Numbered from the stretch's first letter, positions 6,749 to 15,227 are shown. The stretch: DNA of 19,373 bases from an uncultured Lachnospiraceae bacterium (GCA_934338765.1 CAKRHL010000022.1:1-19373), one strand, 5' to 3'. Numbers and translations are program-made. Notes: generated from the sequence alone by a model not told the origin.

Positions 6749-7219
6749 CTAAAGTAACGAAGCAGGCTTCCTGCTCTGCTCCTGAAAATACTGATATATC
6801 TCCTGCACCGTCCGGTAAGTCAGACTCGAGGTATCCTCCGTCTGCGCTGCCTCCTCCAATACAGAAGCCATGGAATCCGCCATTTGGGAAGCCTCTGTGG
6901 TCTGTGCAGTCAGATATGACTGTAAAATCCCCGCAAAGCCGGATATCCCCTGAGATAATCCCAGCAGACTGTCATCACTCCCGGAAGTTCCGGACAACCC
7001 GGACAGGGAATCCAGCCCCTGCACACCATTCAGCGAAGACAAGCTATATCCCAATCCGGAACCGATCGCATTCATAATCCCCGAAGAATCTGATGAATCG
7101 TCACTGTTGCCGGATATCGCATTGAACATCGTACTCATGGAGTTATGATCGATCAGATACTGGTAATACAGATCTCTTGACAAATCGGACAATGAAGATA
7201 CAGATGAAATATCTGACAT
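6749..7219 (-). CDS. Ser/Gly-rich protein of unknown function
   Basis: I do not recognise this 156-residue protein. It starts MSDISSVSSLSDLSRDLYYQ, has a long low-complexity middle rich in Ser, Gly, Asp and Leu (about 33-105, for example NSDDSSDSSG and SLSGLSGTSGSDDS), and ends with helical-looking Ala/Glu/Gln-rich sequence (ASQMADSMASVLEEAAQ, TVQEIYQYFQEQ). There are no cysteines, no signal peptide and no membrane helix. AAAGGAG sits at ideal distance from the ATG at 7217-7219; an in-frame ATG 22 codons upstream has no ribosome site. The gene has its own near-consensus promoter and terminator, so it is probably a strong single-gene unit. The Ser-rich start recalls the rod-binding protein nearby (MSSVLDVSSLYDSYSS), which raises the thought of an exported or flagellum-related protein. 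That is only a guess. Confidence 0.75.
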   Translation of the reverse strand: MSDISSVSSLSDLSRDLYYQYLIDHNSMSTMFNAISGNSDDSSDSSGIMNAIGSGLGYSLSSLNGVQGLDSLSGLSGTSGSDDSLLGLSQGISGFAGILQSYLTAQTTEASQMADSMASVLEEAAQTEDTSSLTYRTVQEIYQYFQEQSRKPASLL

Positions 7220-7302
7220 AAATAACTCCTTTCCGGTACAAACTCTTTTGACCTGAACTAATATCGCAGATTGCTCCATTGCCATCTGCTTTCGTTCCTT
7301 TT

Positions 7303-7331
7303 ATCATACCATTTTCTCTATCTACAGTCAA
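7303..7331 (-). promoter_or_regulatory. strong sigma-A promoter with extended -10 for the Ser/Gly-rich gene
   Basis: TTGACT (7326-7331), exactly 17 bases, then TGG immediately before TATGAT (7303-7308), which is an extended -10. Five of six bases match in each box. The -35 lies inside the last codons of recJ. The leader of about 77 bases includes a short 6-bp stem (7266-7271 with 7284-7289). Confidence 0.75.
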
Positions 7332-9057
7332 CTATGGTATACTGCAGCTCCTGATATCTCTCATTGATCTTCGGAATGTAAATAATATCCATAAAGCAGC
7401 CGGTGGCACGACCGTCCACCAGATCCTGCCACATCTGCTCCGAATATTTTCTACAGATCTCCCTTTTCATGCACTGATCTATCTGAAAATCCACCAGGTT
7501 ATAGCGTCTCCCCTGATCAAGAGCCATAAAACTTCCTACCTGACCCTCTTTTCCCCGGATCTTTACAGACAAAAACTCCAGCCCCCGTCTGGCAAAAAGA
7601 GCACCTTCATTTTTTTCTCCCACCGGCTGCAGGTAATGTAACTCCCGCACCAGATCTCCGCTGATCTGTGCCAATGCCACCTCACGATCTATGGTTATCT
7701 TTTCCACCAGATCCTTTTGGGTAAGAGTACATCTCTGATTCAGGGTATCTCTCAAAATGTCAAGTCTGTTTTCCTCCAGTGAAAACCCTGCAGCCATAGC
7801 ATGACCTCCGTATTCCAGCAGGAGCTCTCCACAGGCATTCAGCTCCTGCTGCATATGGTATCCCGGTATGGAACGTCCTGACCCCTTCAGATGATCTCCT
7901 GATCTGGTGAGTATCATAGTAGGACGGTAATATTTTTCTTTGATCCTGCCTGCCACGATTCCCGCCACGCTTTCGGGACACTGCTCCACAAAAACCACCA
8001 GAACATTCTGACTCAGATATCCTTCCTCCTCAATCTGCTTCTCTGCCAGTTCGGTAGACCTTGCCGTAATGTCTTTCCGGCTCTCATTCAGTGCGATCAG
8101 CTCTGCCGCAAGCTTGTCTGCCTTTTCCTGATCTGCTGCAAGCATCAATTCTACCCCTGTAGAGGCATCCTCCAGCCTGCCTGCAGCATTAATAGACGGA
8201 CCGATCCGGAAACCAATACAGCCGGAATCCACCGCCCGGTTCAGATCAAGCTGACGGATCAGAGAAGCCAGCCCCTTGTTGGTGCTATGCTGCAAAAACT
8301 TCAGTCCACAGCTGACGATCGTTCTGTTTTCCTGTTGGAGAGGAACCACATCACAAACTGTTGCCACTGCCGCCATGGATAAAAGCTCATTCAAAAACGT
8401 CTCTTCTTCCCTGTCCCGATAGAGTTCTGCGATCAGCCGGTATACCAGGCCTGCACCACACATTTCTCTCCATGGATATATGCTGTCTTTCCTCTTGGGA
8501 TCCACCACGGCATCCGCCGGAGGAATCATCTCCTCTCCCGTCTCATTATCCAAAGGAACGTCATGATGGTCTGTCACGATCATGGTCATCCCAAGCTCCT
8601 TCGCACGGACCACAGCATCCCATGCAGAAATACCATTGTCACAGGTAATGATCGTATCCACACCCTTTTCATAAGCCTGTTCTACCATGTAACCGCGCAG
8701 GCCATAGCCATCCCTCTGCCGGTGAGGTACACGCCAGCTCACATCTGCTCCAAGCCCTCTGAGCCCCAGCACCAGGATTGCCGTTGACATTACACCATCC
8801 ACGTCATAATCCCCGATCACTTGTATTTTTCGGTGACCCTGTATCTTTTCTCTTATGATATCCAGTGCCTGATCCAGATCATAGATGTCATGAGCACTAT
8901 GTAACTTATCCATAGACGGATACAGATAATCATCCATGGCAGCCCAGTCATAAAGACCTCTCTTTACCAGCACCTCCGCTAAAATTTCCGATATATGATA
9001 TCTTTCTGCAATCCTTCCCAGATCTGCGGGATTCTTTTTTATCATCCATTGTTTCAT
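7318..9057 (-). CDS. recJ: single-stranded-DNA-specific exonuclease RecJ
   Basis: RecJ degrades single-stranded DNA 5' to 3' in recombination, mismatch and base-excision repair. The 579-residue protein has the DHH phosphoesterase motifs GDYDVDG (82-88), TCDNG (138-142), VTDHHD (161-166), a Cys-Asp pair in VATVCDVVPL near 236, and GPSINAAGRL (286-295). The DHHA1 domain follows with GSGRSIPGYHM (392-402) and GGHAMAAGF (417-425), and then an OB-type C-terminal region. All metal-binding acidic and histidine residues expected for an active enzyme are present. The ribosome site GAGAGGG is about 11 bases before the ATG, which is rather long. It has no obvious terminator, and its last codons hold the promoter of the next gene, so its mRNA probably runs through to 6656. 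Confidence 0.95.
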   Translation of the reverse strand: MKQWMIKKNPADLGRIAERYHISEILAEVLVKRGLYDWAAMDDYLYPSMDKLHSAHDIYDLDQALDIIREKIQGHRKIQVIGDYDVDGVMSTAILVLGLRGLGADVSWRVPHRQRDGYGLRGYMVEQAYEKGVDTIITCDNGISAWDAVVRAKELGMTMIVTDHHDVPLDNETGEEMIPPADAVVDPKRKDSIYPWREMCGAGLVYRLIAELYRDREEETFLNELLSMAAVATVCDVVPLQQENRTIVSCGLKFLQHSTNKGLASLIRQLDLNRAVDSGCIGFRIGPSINAAGRLEDASTGVELMLAADQEKADKLAAELIALNESRKDITARSTELAEKQIEEEGYLSQNVLVVFVEQCPESVAGIVAGRIKEKYYRPTMILTRSGDHLKGSGRSIPGYHMQQELNACGELLLEYGGHAMAAGFSLEENRLDILRDTLNQRCTLTQKDLVEKITIDREVALAQISGDLVRELHYLQPVGEKNEGALFARRGLEFLSVKIRGKEGQVGSFMALDQGRRYNLVDFQIDQCMKREICRKYSEQMWQDLVDGRATGCFMDIIYIPKINERYQELQYTIVDCR

Positions 9058-9086
9058 TTGTCTAACGTCCCTCTCTTTGTTATAAT
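9058..9086 (+). promoter_or_regulatory. sigma-A promoter of prmA
   Basis: TTGTCT (9058-9063), 17 bases, perfect TATAAT (9081-9086). The -35 starts at the base next to the recJ start codon. Its -10 is separated by one base from the -10 of the opposing recJ promoter, so two polymerases could not occupy both at once. Confidence 0.65.
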
Positions 9087-9087
9087 G

Positions 9088-9116
9088 AATTTATCACAAT
9101 CGGCTATCGCTGTAAA
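9088..9116 (-). promoter_or_regulatory. sigma-A promoter of recJ
   Basis: On the minus strand TTTACA (9111-9116), 17 bases, TAAATT (9088-9093). The -35 matches five of six and the -10 four of six consensus bases. It faces the prmA promoter and overlaps its footprint. Confidence 0.55.
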
Positions 9117-9175
9117 GCAGCTCACAAATTCGTAACAAAACAAGAGATAGCGTGAGAAAGGAATGAAAGATAACT

Positions 9176-10210
9176 ATGAAATGGATTCAATATAAGGTGT
9201 TTACAACCACCGATGCCGCTGAGGTCATCGGCGAGCTTCTTTATGAACTCGGCATACAGGGGTTTGAAATTTCGGACCATGTCCCTCTGACCCCGGAGGA
9301 GGAAAAGCAGATGTATACGGATATCCCGGCAGATGTGGGACCGGATGACGGTAAATCCGTCCTGACCTTCTACACAGAGGGAGAAAATGATCCGCAGGAA
9401 CGGGAATTTTACAGCACCGGTTCTTCCCTGCGGGATGCCGATTTTACCCCGGCACCGGCAGAACAAAGTCCGGAAGAACTGATTCGGGCTCTCCGCGGGA
9501 AGATCAAAGAAATGCAGCAGTTTGTTCCATTTCCGGATCCGGAAATCTCCTATTCCGTTCAGGACGATTCCCAGTGGAAGGATAAATGGAAAGACAGCTT
9601 TCATCCATTCCGGGTATCGGATGATCTGATCGTCACTCCCGTCTGGGAAGCGCATCCCGATATCGCCACCGAGAAGGATACTCTCCTTCTGATCGAGCCG
9701 GGTTCTGCTTTCGGCACCGGTACCCATGAAACCACACGTCTCTGTATGACCTCCCTGAGGAAATATATTACAACCGAAACAACCATACTGGATGCCGGTT
9801 GCGGAAGCGGTATTCTTGCGATTGCAGCACTCCTCTACGGAGCCAAAAATGCATTTTGTCTGGATATTGATCCGTCTGCCGTTACCGGCACACTGGAGAA
9901 TGCAGAACGGAATCACATTGGAAGCGACCGCATCCGGGCCATTCATGGCAATATTCTTGAGGACAGCACCTCGATCAAGGCAGCCTGCCCGGAGCCTTTT
10001 GATGTTGTGGTTGCAAATATTCTTGCCGATGTGATCATCCCTCTTGCGGGTATGATCCGTCCCTTCCTCAAATCCGACGGCGTATTTATCTCCTCGGGCA
10101 TTCTCGCCAGCCGTGGGGACGATGTCCGCAAAGCACTGACAGATAATGATTTCACGATCATCGAGGAAAATACTTTGGGAGAGTGGATTTCCTTTGTAGC
10201 AAGACCTTAA
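9176..10210 (+). CDS. prmA: ribosomal protein L11 methyltransferase
   Basis: PrmA transfers methyl groups from S-adenosylmethionine to amino groups of ribosomal protein L11. The 344-residue protein has an N-terminal substrate-binding region (about 1-140), then PGSAFGTGTHETTRL (175-189), the SAM-binding loop LDAGCGSGIL (205-214), an acidic CLDIDPSAV (228-236), and NILADVI (281-287), which matches the NPPY-like motif of the family. The length is slightly above the usual 300-320 residues because the N-terminal region is longer. AAAGGA is about 13 bases ahead of the ATG, and directly after it an out-of-frame ATG at 9163 opens a ten-codon frame across the true start. In many Clostridia prmA follows dnaK-dnaJ and precedes rsmE; here it stands alone between recJ and a terminator. 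Confidence 0.93.
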   Translation: MKWIQYKVFTTTDAAEVIGELLYELGIQGFEISDHVPLTPEEEKQMYTDIPADVGPDDGKSVLTFYTEGENDPQEREFYSTGSSLRDADFTPAPAEQSPEELIRALRGKIKEMQQFVPFPDPEISYSVQDDSQWKDKWKDSFHPFRVSDDLIVTPVWEAHPDIATEKDTLLLIEPGSAFGTGTHETTRLCMTSLRKYITTETTILDAGCGSGILAIAALLYGAKNAFCLDIDPSAVTGTLENAERNHIGSDRIRAIHGNILEDSTSIKAACPEPFDVVVANILADVIIPLAGMIRPFLKSDGVFISSGILASRGDDVRKALTDNDFTIIEENTLGEWISFVARP

Positions 10211-10249
10211 GTCAGCATAAAAGCATTATAAGCATTTCCTATATATATA

Positions 10250-10290
10250 AACAGCCCGAAATTACTGTGAAATCATAATTTCGGGCTGTT
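10250..10290 (+). terminator. terminator hairpin after prmA
   Basis: A perfect 15-bp inverted repeat (10250-10264 with 10276-10290) encloses an 11-base loop and lies 40 bases after prmA. The GC-rich part is CAGCCCG/CGGGCTG. The T-run after it on the plus strand is broken (TATTTT after four bases), so it may work partly as a 3'-end stabiliser. Confidence 0.65.
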
Positions 10291-10314
10291 CCTGTATTTT
10301 ATCTTATTATAAAA

Positions 10315-10344
10315 ATAAGGTGTCACTGTTACGTGACACCTTAT
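10315..10344 (-). terminator. terminator of secDF
   Basis: A perfect 12-bp stem (10315-10326 with 10333-10344) and six-base loop lie 39 bases after the secDF stop. Read on the minus strand, the stem runs into TTTTT then ATAATAA, a good U-tract. It stands next to the prmA hairpin, so each convergent gene has its own terminator. Together they fill the 172-base gap. Confidence 0.8.
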
Positions 10345-10382
10345 AATTTTATCTAGTATACATTGACATCTGTCAAACAATC

Positions 10383-12590
10383 TTATACATTCTTCTTGCC
10401 AAGTTTTCTTTTCATTGTATACCACAGCGTACCTGTAATACATACGGAAGAATATGCACCACAGATAATACCTGCCATCAGAGGGATCGCGAAATCCTTT
10501 ACAGAATCTACACCGAGAATACCCAGCATAAATACCATGATGAAGGTGGTGATAGAAGTATTGATACTTCTAGTCAATGTCTGTGTGATACTGTCATCCA
10601 CGATCTGATCCAGAACGGAAGAATCCTTACGTCCGTTCAGATTCTCACGGATACGGTCAAAGATTACGATAGTTGCATTGATGGAATAACCAACAATGGT
10701 AAGCATACATGCGATAAATGTATTACCTACGGAAATCTTGGAAACCGCATATACAAGAAGCACGATCGCACAGTCATGAAGTAATGCCAATACAGCACTG
10801 CTGGCAAAGATGACATCCTTGAACCGGAACCAGATATAGATCAGCATACAGATGGACGCAATGATCACGGATACAATTGCGTTTGTCTTCATCTCATCCG
10901 ATACAGCTGCACTGATACTGTCGTACTGGATGTTCTTTTCCTGCACCTTAAACTTATCTACTAACTGATTGGTCAGATCTGCTCTCTGATCATCGTTAAG
11001 CTCTACCGTCTTAACCGACAGGGTATTGCTTCCTGCCACATCAGAAATAATAACATCATTGGATCCACTTGTCTTGCTGAAGATACTCTCTACCTGCTTC
11101 TTCAGATCATCATCAATCTTTTCTCCACTGTCAAAGGTAACATTGTAAGTAGTACCGCCCAGGAAATCAAGACCATAATTTAAAATATGACCGATTCTTC
11201 CAGTCTTATTGACAACCAGCATAACGATACATGCCAGGATCAATACACCGGAAAGTGCAAAGAACTTCATTCTGTTGGCAACAAACGGGATACGCTTTCT
11301 CGCACCCTCAACACCAAAATATTTCACATCATCAATGCCAAGAACATACATTGCCTGAAGAAGAAGCTTTGTGATAACAAGGGCAGTAAACATAGACAGG
11401 ATAATACCGATTGCCAATGTGGTTGCAAATCCCTTGATCGTACCGGATCCCTTCAGATAAAGCACGAATGCTGCGATCAATGTGGTTACGTTACCATCCA
11501 CGATAGCAGACAATGCCTTATCAAAACCAAGCTTGATACTCGTCTGTACCGACTTGCCCTTGGCAAGCTCCTCCTTGATACGGGTGAATATGATAACATT
11601 GGCATCCACTGCCATACCAATATTCAAAATGATACCTGCAACACCGGGAAGTGTCAGGGTAACATTCAATCCGTTTAATACTACAAGCATCAGCACAAGA
11701 TAGAACAACAGTGCAACAGATGCTGCAAGACCCGGCAGTCTGTAGAACACTACCATGAACAGTACCACCAGACCAAATCCGATTGCACCTGCCATAAGAC
11801 TTGTCTTGATCGCATCAAGACCAAGCTGTGCTCCGACTACCTGAGACTGTGCCTCCTTCAGCTCCAGAGGAAGTGCACCGATACGGATACCTGCTGCCAG
11901 CTCCTCTGCGTCAGCAAATGTCTTAAAGCTTCCGGAAATCTGAGCCTTACCATTGAGGATCTCACTCTGGACTGCCGGAGAAGAAAGCTCCTTGCCATCA
12001 TAAATAATATAAATTCTCTTCTTGGATGGAGCTGCTGCCTGTGTGGCTGCTCCAAATTTCTTGGTTCCCTTTTTGTTGAAGGTGATATCAACGACATTCT
12101 CTTTGTTCTTTGTCGTCTCATCCTGAATGGTATTTGCCTCGGCATTCTTTACCTCAGAACCGGAACAGATGACTTTACTCTTGTCATATGTAACGGTACC
12201 ATCCTTCTTCACGGTAACATCATCCTCTGCCACGAAGTCAAGAGAACCCTCTTTACCAAGACTCTTTAATACTTCCTCTGCGTCAGCAACACCTGGGATA
12301 TCTACCTCAATACGCTTATCTCCCTGCTGTACAACAGAGGACTCTGTACTGTATACCTCGGCACGCTGCTGCATCTTCTGGATCGTATCCTTCATCTCTG
12401 TGTCTGTCGGATTATCCTTGACAGCCTCATACGTGATACTGACACCACCGGCCAGATCCAGTCCCAATCTGATGTTCTGGGCACTTCCCTTATGGGCGGC
12501 TCCCAGTCCAACCAGAGTCGTGTAACCACAAAATGCGATTGCTGCTATAATCACGATTATAGTAAGCAATCCTTTCCTTTTGTTCTTCAT
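10383..12590 (-). CDS. secDF: protein translocase subunits SecD-SecF, fused
   Basis: SecDF uses the proton gradient to pull proteins out of the Sec channel. This 735-residue chain joins SecD and SecF, as in many Firmicutes. The SecD half has an N-terminal helix (about 7-29), the GLDLAGGV motif (43-50), an extracellular domain of about 220 residues, and five membrane helices from about 262. The fourth helix region includes GMAVDANVIIFTRI (325-338) with the proton-relay aspartate at 329. The SecF half starts near 430 with RKRIPFVANR, repeats the motif as LDFLGGTTYNVTF (about 474-486), and has VGYSINATIVIFDRIREN. AAAGGAG lies ten bases before the ATG. yajC, its usual neighbour, lies about 2.7 kb upstream on the same strand, separated by other genes. 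Confidence 0.96.
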   Translation of the reverse strand: MKNKRKGLLTIIVIIAAIAFCGYTTLVGLGAAHKGSAQNIRLGLDLAGGVSITYEAVKDNPTDTEMKDTIQKMQQRAEVYSTESSVVQQGDKRIEVDIPGVADAEEVLKSLGKEGSLDFVAEDDVTVKKDGTVTYDKSKVICSGSEVKNAEANTIQDETTKNKENVVDITFNKKGTKKFGAATQAAAPSKKRIYIIYDGKELSSPAVQSEILNGKAQISGSFKTFADAEELAAGIRIGALPLELKEAQSQVVGAQLGLDAIKTSLMAGAIGFGLVVLFMVVFYRLPGLAASVALLFYLVLMLVVLNGLNVTLTLPGVAGIILNIGMAVDANVIIFTRIKEELAKGKSVQTSIKLGFDKALSAIVDGNVTTLIAAFVLYLKGSGTIKGFATTLAIGIILSMFTALVITKLLLQAMYVLGIDDVKYFGVEGARKRIPFVANRMKFFALSGVLILACIVMLVVNKTGRIGHILNYGLDFLGGTTYNVTFDSGEKIDDDLKKQVESIFSKTSGSNDVIISDVAGSNTLSVKTVELNDDQRADLTNQLVDKFKVQEKNIQYDSISAAVSDEMKTNAIVSVIIASICMLIYIWFRFKDVIFASSAVLALLHDCAIVLLVYAVSKISVGNTFIACMLTIVGYSINATIVIFDRIRENLNGRKDSSVLDQIVDDSITQTLTRSINTSITTFIMVFMLGILGVDSVKDFAIPLMAGIICGAYSSVCITGTLWYTMKRKLGKKNV

Positions 12591-12677
12591 TGCTACATAT
12601 CTCCTTTAAATAACTCTTTTTCGCAGATATTCTTATGCTTTTGTTCCGCACACGCATAAAAAACCACGTTAAAGATT

Positions 12678-12707
12678 ATTATAGCATAGGCAACAAAAGA
12701 TTGGCAA
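12678..12707 (-). promoter_or_regulatory. sigma-A promoter of secDF
   Basis: On the minus strand TTGCCA (12702-12707), 18 bases, perfect TATAAT (12678-12683). Transcription would start near 12671, giving a leader of about 80 bases. SecDF therefore appears to be transcribed on its own rather than from yajC. I see no terminator for the upstream deacetylase gene in this 159-base gap. Confidence 0.65.
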
Positions 12708-12749
12708 GAGATTCCTTACATTTCTCTAAGCTTGTTCCCCTAAGCCATC

Positions 12750-13631
12750 TCATCTCCCACTGAAATAAACTTTTCCGCCCTTAGCATCAATACCTTTATA
12801 GTAGAACAGTTCCTCCACTGTCACAAGCTGGAATCCTTTTTTGCGCAGCTTTGGCACCAGTTTTTCTACGGCTGCTGCCGTGCTGGGATACAGATCATGC
12901 ATCAACACAATGTCACCATCCTTGATGTTCTTGCAGCGGCTTAACACTTTATCTCTGTTTCTGCTCGACCAATCCTCTGTATCCACGCTCCAGTAGATCA
13001 TCGGGATCTGAATGGTCTGTCGCATCTTATCATTGACATTGCCATAAGGCGGACGAAGCATCGTCGGGTTCTCCCCGTTTATCTTTTTCATGACACGAAA
13101 AGCCCTTTTTAATTCACGGCGCATCTGCCTCTTTTTCATTTTACTGAGATCCCCGTGATCAAAAGTATGGGTTGCAATCTGATTTCCCTTCTGAAAAGCA
13201 TTTTTCATGGTATCTGCATATCGTTCCACACGATTACCAACCACAAAAAAAGTAGCTCTGGAATCATGCTTTGCCAAAACCCTGACAATACGATTCGTTA
13301 CACGGTCATAAGGACCGTCATCAAAAGTCAGTGCCACCATCGGTTTATCCGGATCCAGATTTTTGCGGATATGCTCTACCGAAACCTTTTCTTCCGATGG
13401 TTTCTTCGTTTCCAACGGCTTTTCTGCCTTTTTGCTTTTTTCCTTCTGATCCACGGAAGCTTCTGTCTTTAGCTGCGTTTTATCCTGTTCCCCCTGACGG
13501 TTCAGCCGCACAAGCTGTACTGCCATTGCAATGATCACAATTCCAAGAACCACAGCTGCACTCATCATGATCCACAACGAACGGGAATCCCCCCGTTCTC
13601 TTCTGTCTTTCCCTTTTCTTCCTCTGCTCAT
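12750..13631 (-). CDS. membrane-anchored polysaccharide deacetylase (NodB domain)
   Basis: The 293-residue protein has a very basic N-terminus (1-19), one membrane helix (about 20-41), a Lys/Glu-rich linker (45-90), and an extracellular NodB domain from about 97. The metal-binding and catalytic motifs are present: TFDDGP (102-107), the HTFDH histidine pair (155, 159), RPPYG (193-197), DTEDW (217-221) and the C-terminal MHD (244-246). Such enzymes remove acetyl groups from N-acetylglucosamine or N-acetylmuramic acid, most often to make peptidoglycan resistant to lysozyme. The exact substrate cannot be told from the sequence. AAAGGTG lies eight bases before the ATG. An extended -10 (TGT before TATGAT, 13718-13723) may be its promoter, with a weak -35. 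Confidence 0.9.
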   Translation of the reverse strand: MSRGRKGKDRRERGDSRSLWIMMSAAVVLGIVIIAMAVQLVRLNRQGEQDKTQLKTEASVDQKEKSKKAEKPLETKKPSEEKVSVEHIRKNLDPDKPMVALTFDDGPYDRVTNRIVRVLAKHDSRATFFVVGNRVERYADTMKNAFQKGNQIATHTFDHGDLSKMKKRQMRRELKRAFRVMKKINGENPTMLRPPYGNVNDKMRQTIQIPMIYWSVDTEDWSSRNRDKVLSRCKNIKDGDIVLMHDLYPSTAAAVEKLVPKLRKKGFQLVTVEELFYYKGIDAKGGKVYFSGR

Positions 13632-13795
13632 TTTCCACTCACCTTTTCTTCCTTATTCACTTGTGATCCACCTGTGCATTTCACAAGCACTTTCCCCTCT
13701 TTTTTCGCACTCCGATTATCATAACATAACTGTTTTTTTTATCATCACACAATGATTACTTTTGTATTAAATAACTATTAACTCTCTAATAAATT

Positions 13796-14176
13796 TCATA
13801 TGTTTTTATGGTCTGCCGATGCGAGCATTCCACCGATCATGCCTGCAACAACACAGATCATACCACTGCCGACTGTCTGGAAATTCATTGTTATCCCCTG
13901 ATGATAAATGATATTTCCCACCAGTAAAAGGAGCAGAAAATAACCAAAGCCCATGAAGGCCCCCCAGAGAAATTTCTGTTTTCCCTTCATCTGTCCAATA
14001 CAAAATCCTCCCATAAGGGATGACAGCACATAAGCTGCGATCACACCTCCACTGACAAAGTCTTTATTCATATGCCCCTTCAGCATGACCACAGAAATAA
14101 ATGCCAGGATTGCCGCAGAGACCACAATCATTCCCATCAGTATCAGAAGAAATCCTACTACATTTTTACTTTTCAT
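13796..14176 (-). CDS. TIGR04086/DUF3792 family membrane protein
   Basis: This 126-residue protein consists of four hydrophobic helices (about 6-30, 42-62, 70-90 and 100-120). It has the small-residue-rich packing and short loops of the TIGR04086 (DUF3792) family: SGGVIAAYVLSSLMGGFCIG, then KFLWGAFMGFGYF, and GSGMICVVAGMIGGMLAS at the end. The family has no known function. In many Clostridia its gene lies between yajC and secD, and it does so here, though not next to either. GGGAG lies nine bases ahead of the ATG. There is no cysteine-rich SCIFF peptide gene or radical SAM partner beside it, which often accompany it in Clostridium. Confidence 0.75.
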   Translation of the reverse strand: MKSKNVVGFLLILMGMIVVSAAILAFISVVMLKGHMNKDFVSGGVIAAYVLSSLMGGFCIGQMKGKQKFLWGAFMGFGYFLLLLLVGNIIYHQGITMNFQTVGSGMICVVAGMIGGMLASADHKNI

Positions 14177-14225
14177 TACAAAAATCTCCCATTCCGTAAG
14201 CAGTATTCCTTATATCCGCTACGAA

Positions 14226-14254
14226 ATCATGTTTTATTATCAATTGTATGCCAA
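14226..14254 (-). promoter_or_regulatory. possible promoter of the DUF3792 gene
   Basis: On the minus strand TTGGCA (14249-14254), 17 bases, CATGAT (14226-14231): five and four of six consensus bases. On the plus strand the same gap has an extended -10, TGT before TAAACT (14262-14267), with no good -35, that could serve the PHP gene with a leader of about 26 bases. The two genes are divergent. Confidence 0.4.
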
Positions 14255-14299
14255 TTTGTGTTAAACTATTCAGCAGAACAAACGCTAGGAGGGATTCTC

Positions 14300-15163
14300 A
14301 TGACAGATCACATTGATCTTCATACACATTCAAACGCTTCTGACGGCACATGCACCCCCACGGAAGTGGTACAGCGCGCCGCACAGAAGGGACTTCGTGC
14401 CATGGCATTAACCGACCACGATACCGTATCCGGCGTGGAGGAAGCCATGAACGCCACCACTGCACTTTCTCTGCCGATTCAGGTGATTCCCGGCACAGAG
14501 CTTTCCGTAGCATACAAAAAACAGGATATCCATATCGTCGGTCTTTTTGTGGATCACCGCAACAAAGCCTTTCAGGATATGACGCAGCTTCTGATCCGCC
14601 GCCGTCTGGAGCGTAACGAGGAAATGATACGCCGCTTCAACACCAACGGCATCCCTGTCACCTATGAGGAACTTACACAGGGGAATCCCAATGCCGTGAT
14701 CACCAGAGCACATTTTGCCAGATATCTTGTGGAGCATCAGATCGTCAAGATACCAAATGAAGCCTTCAAAAAATATCTTGATCCCGGTTGTCCCTACTTT
14801 ATCCCACGGGAATATATCCAGCCGGAGGACGGGATTGAGATCATCCGAAAAGCCGGTGGTGTCCCGATCCTGGCACATCCACTCCACTACAAGCTGCCCC
14901 AAAAGGAGCTGGAGGCATTGATCGTCCGTCTCAAGGATGCCGGTCTTATGGGAATCGAGGTAAAATATTCCAACCATACCCTGCAGGATGAATATTATGC
15001 CGGTCAGCTTGCTTCCCGTTTCCACCTGCTGGCAAGCGGCGGTTCTGATTTCCACGGAGCCAACAAACCGGCCATTGATATCGGTACCGGGCGTGGAAAT
15101 CTCGCTGTGCCATATGAATATCTTGAAAATCTTGCAGCGGCCGTGGACTATCCTTTATCATGA
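14300..15163 (+). CDS. PHP-domain phosphoesterase (TrpH/YciV, RNase AM type)
   Basis: The 287-residue protein has the four PHP metal-binding motifs: DLHTHSNASDG (6-16), ALTDHDT (36-42), PGTELSV (64-70) with DIHIVG (76-81), and AHPLHY (192-197), plus SGGSDFHG (247-253) near the end. This is the layout of TrpH/YciV, now known as RNase AM, a 5'-3' exoribonuclease that matures rRNA 5' ends. Relatives hydrolyse 3',5'-bisphosphonucleotides such as pAp; the two activities cannot be separated by eye. AGGAGGG lies eight bases before the ATG at 14300; the frame stays open further upstream but without a ribosome site. It is transcribed divergently from the DUF3792 gene and ends at a terminator shared with yajC. 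Confidence 0.88.
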   Translation: MTDHIDLHTHSNASDGTCTPTEVVQRAAQKGLRAMALTDHDTVSGVEEAMNATTALSLPIQVIPGTELSVAYKKQDIHIVGLFVDHRNKAFQDMTQLLIRRRLERNEEMIRRFNTNGIPVTYEELTQGNPNAVITRAHFARYLVEHQIVKIPNEAFKKYLDPGCPYFIPREYIQPEDGIEIIRKAGGVPILAHPLHYKLPQKELEALIVRLKDAGLMGIEVKYSNHTLQDEYYAGQLASRFHLLASGGSDFHGANKPAIDIGTGRGNLAVPYEYLENLAAAVDYPLS

Positions 15164-15227
15164 CAGTCACGCACACGTTTTCTTAAATAATGTACTAAAA
15201 CAACTATAAATATATTTTCCGAAAAAT

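Noticed and set aside
9122..9946. 274-codon minus-strand open frame opposite prmA
   Set aside because: It overlaps the conserved SAM-binding coding sequence on the other strand, its translation is Cys/Gly/Phe-rich with no recognisable family, and it has no ribosome site.
14408..15055. 215-codon minus-strand open frame opposite the PHP gene
   Set aside because: The plus-strand frame contains all PHP motifs and a good ribosome site, so the antisense frame is a by-product of codon composition.
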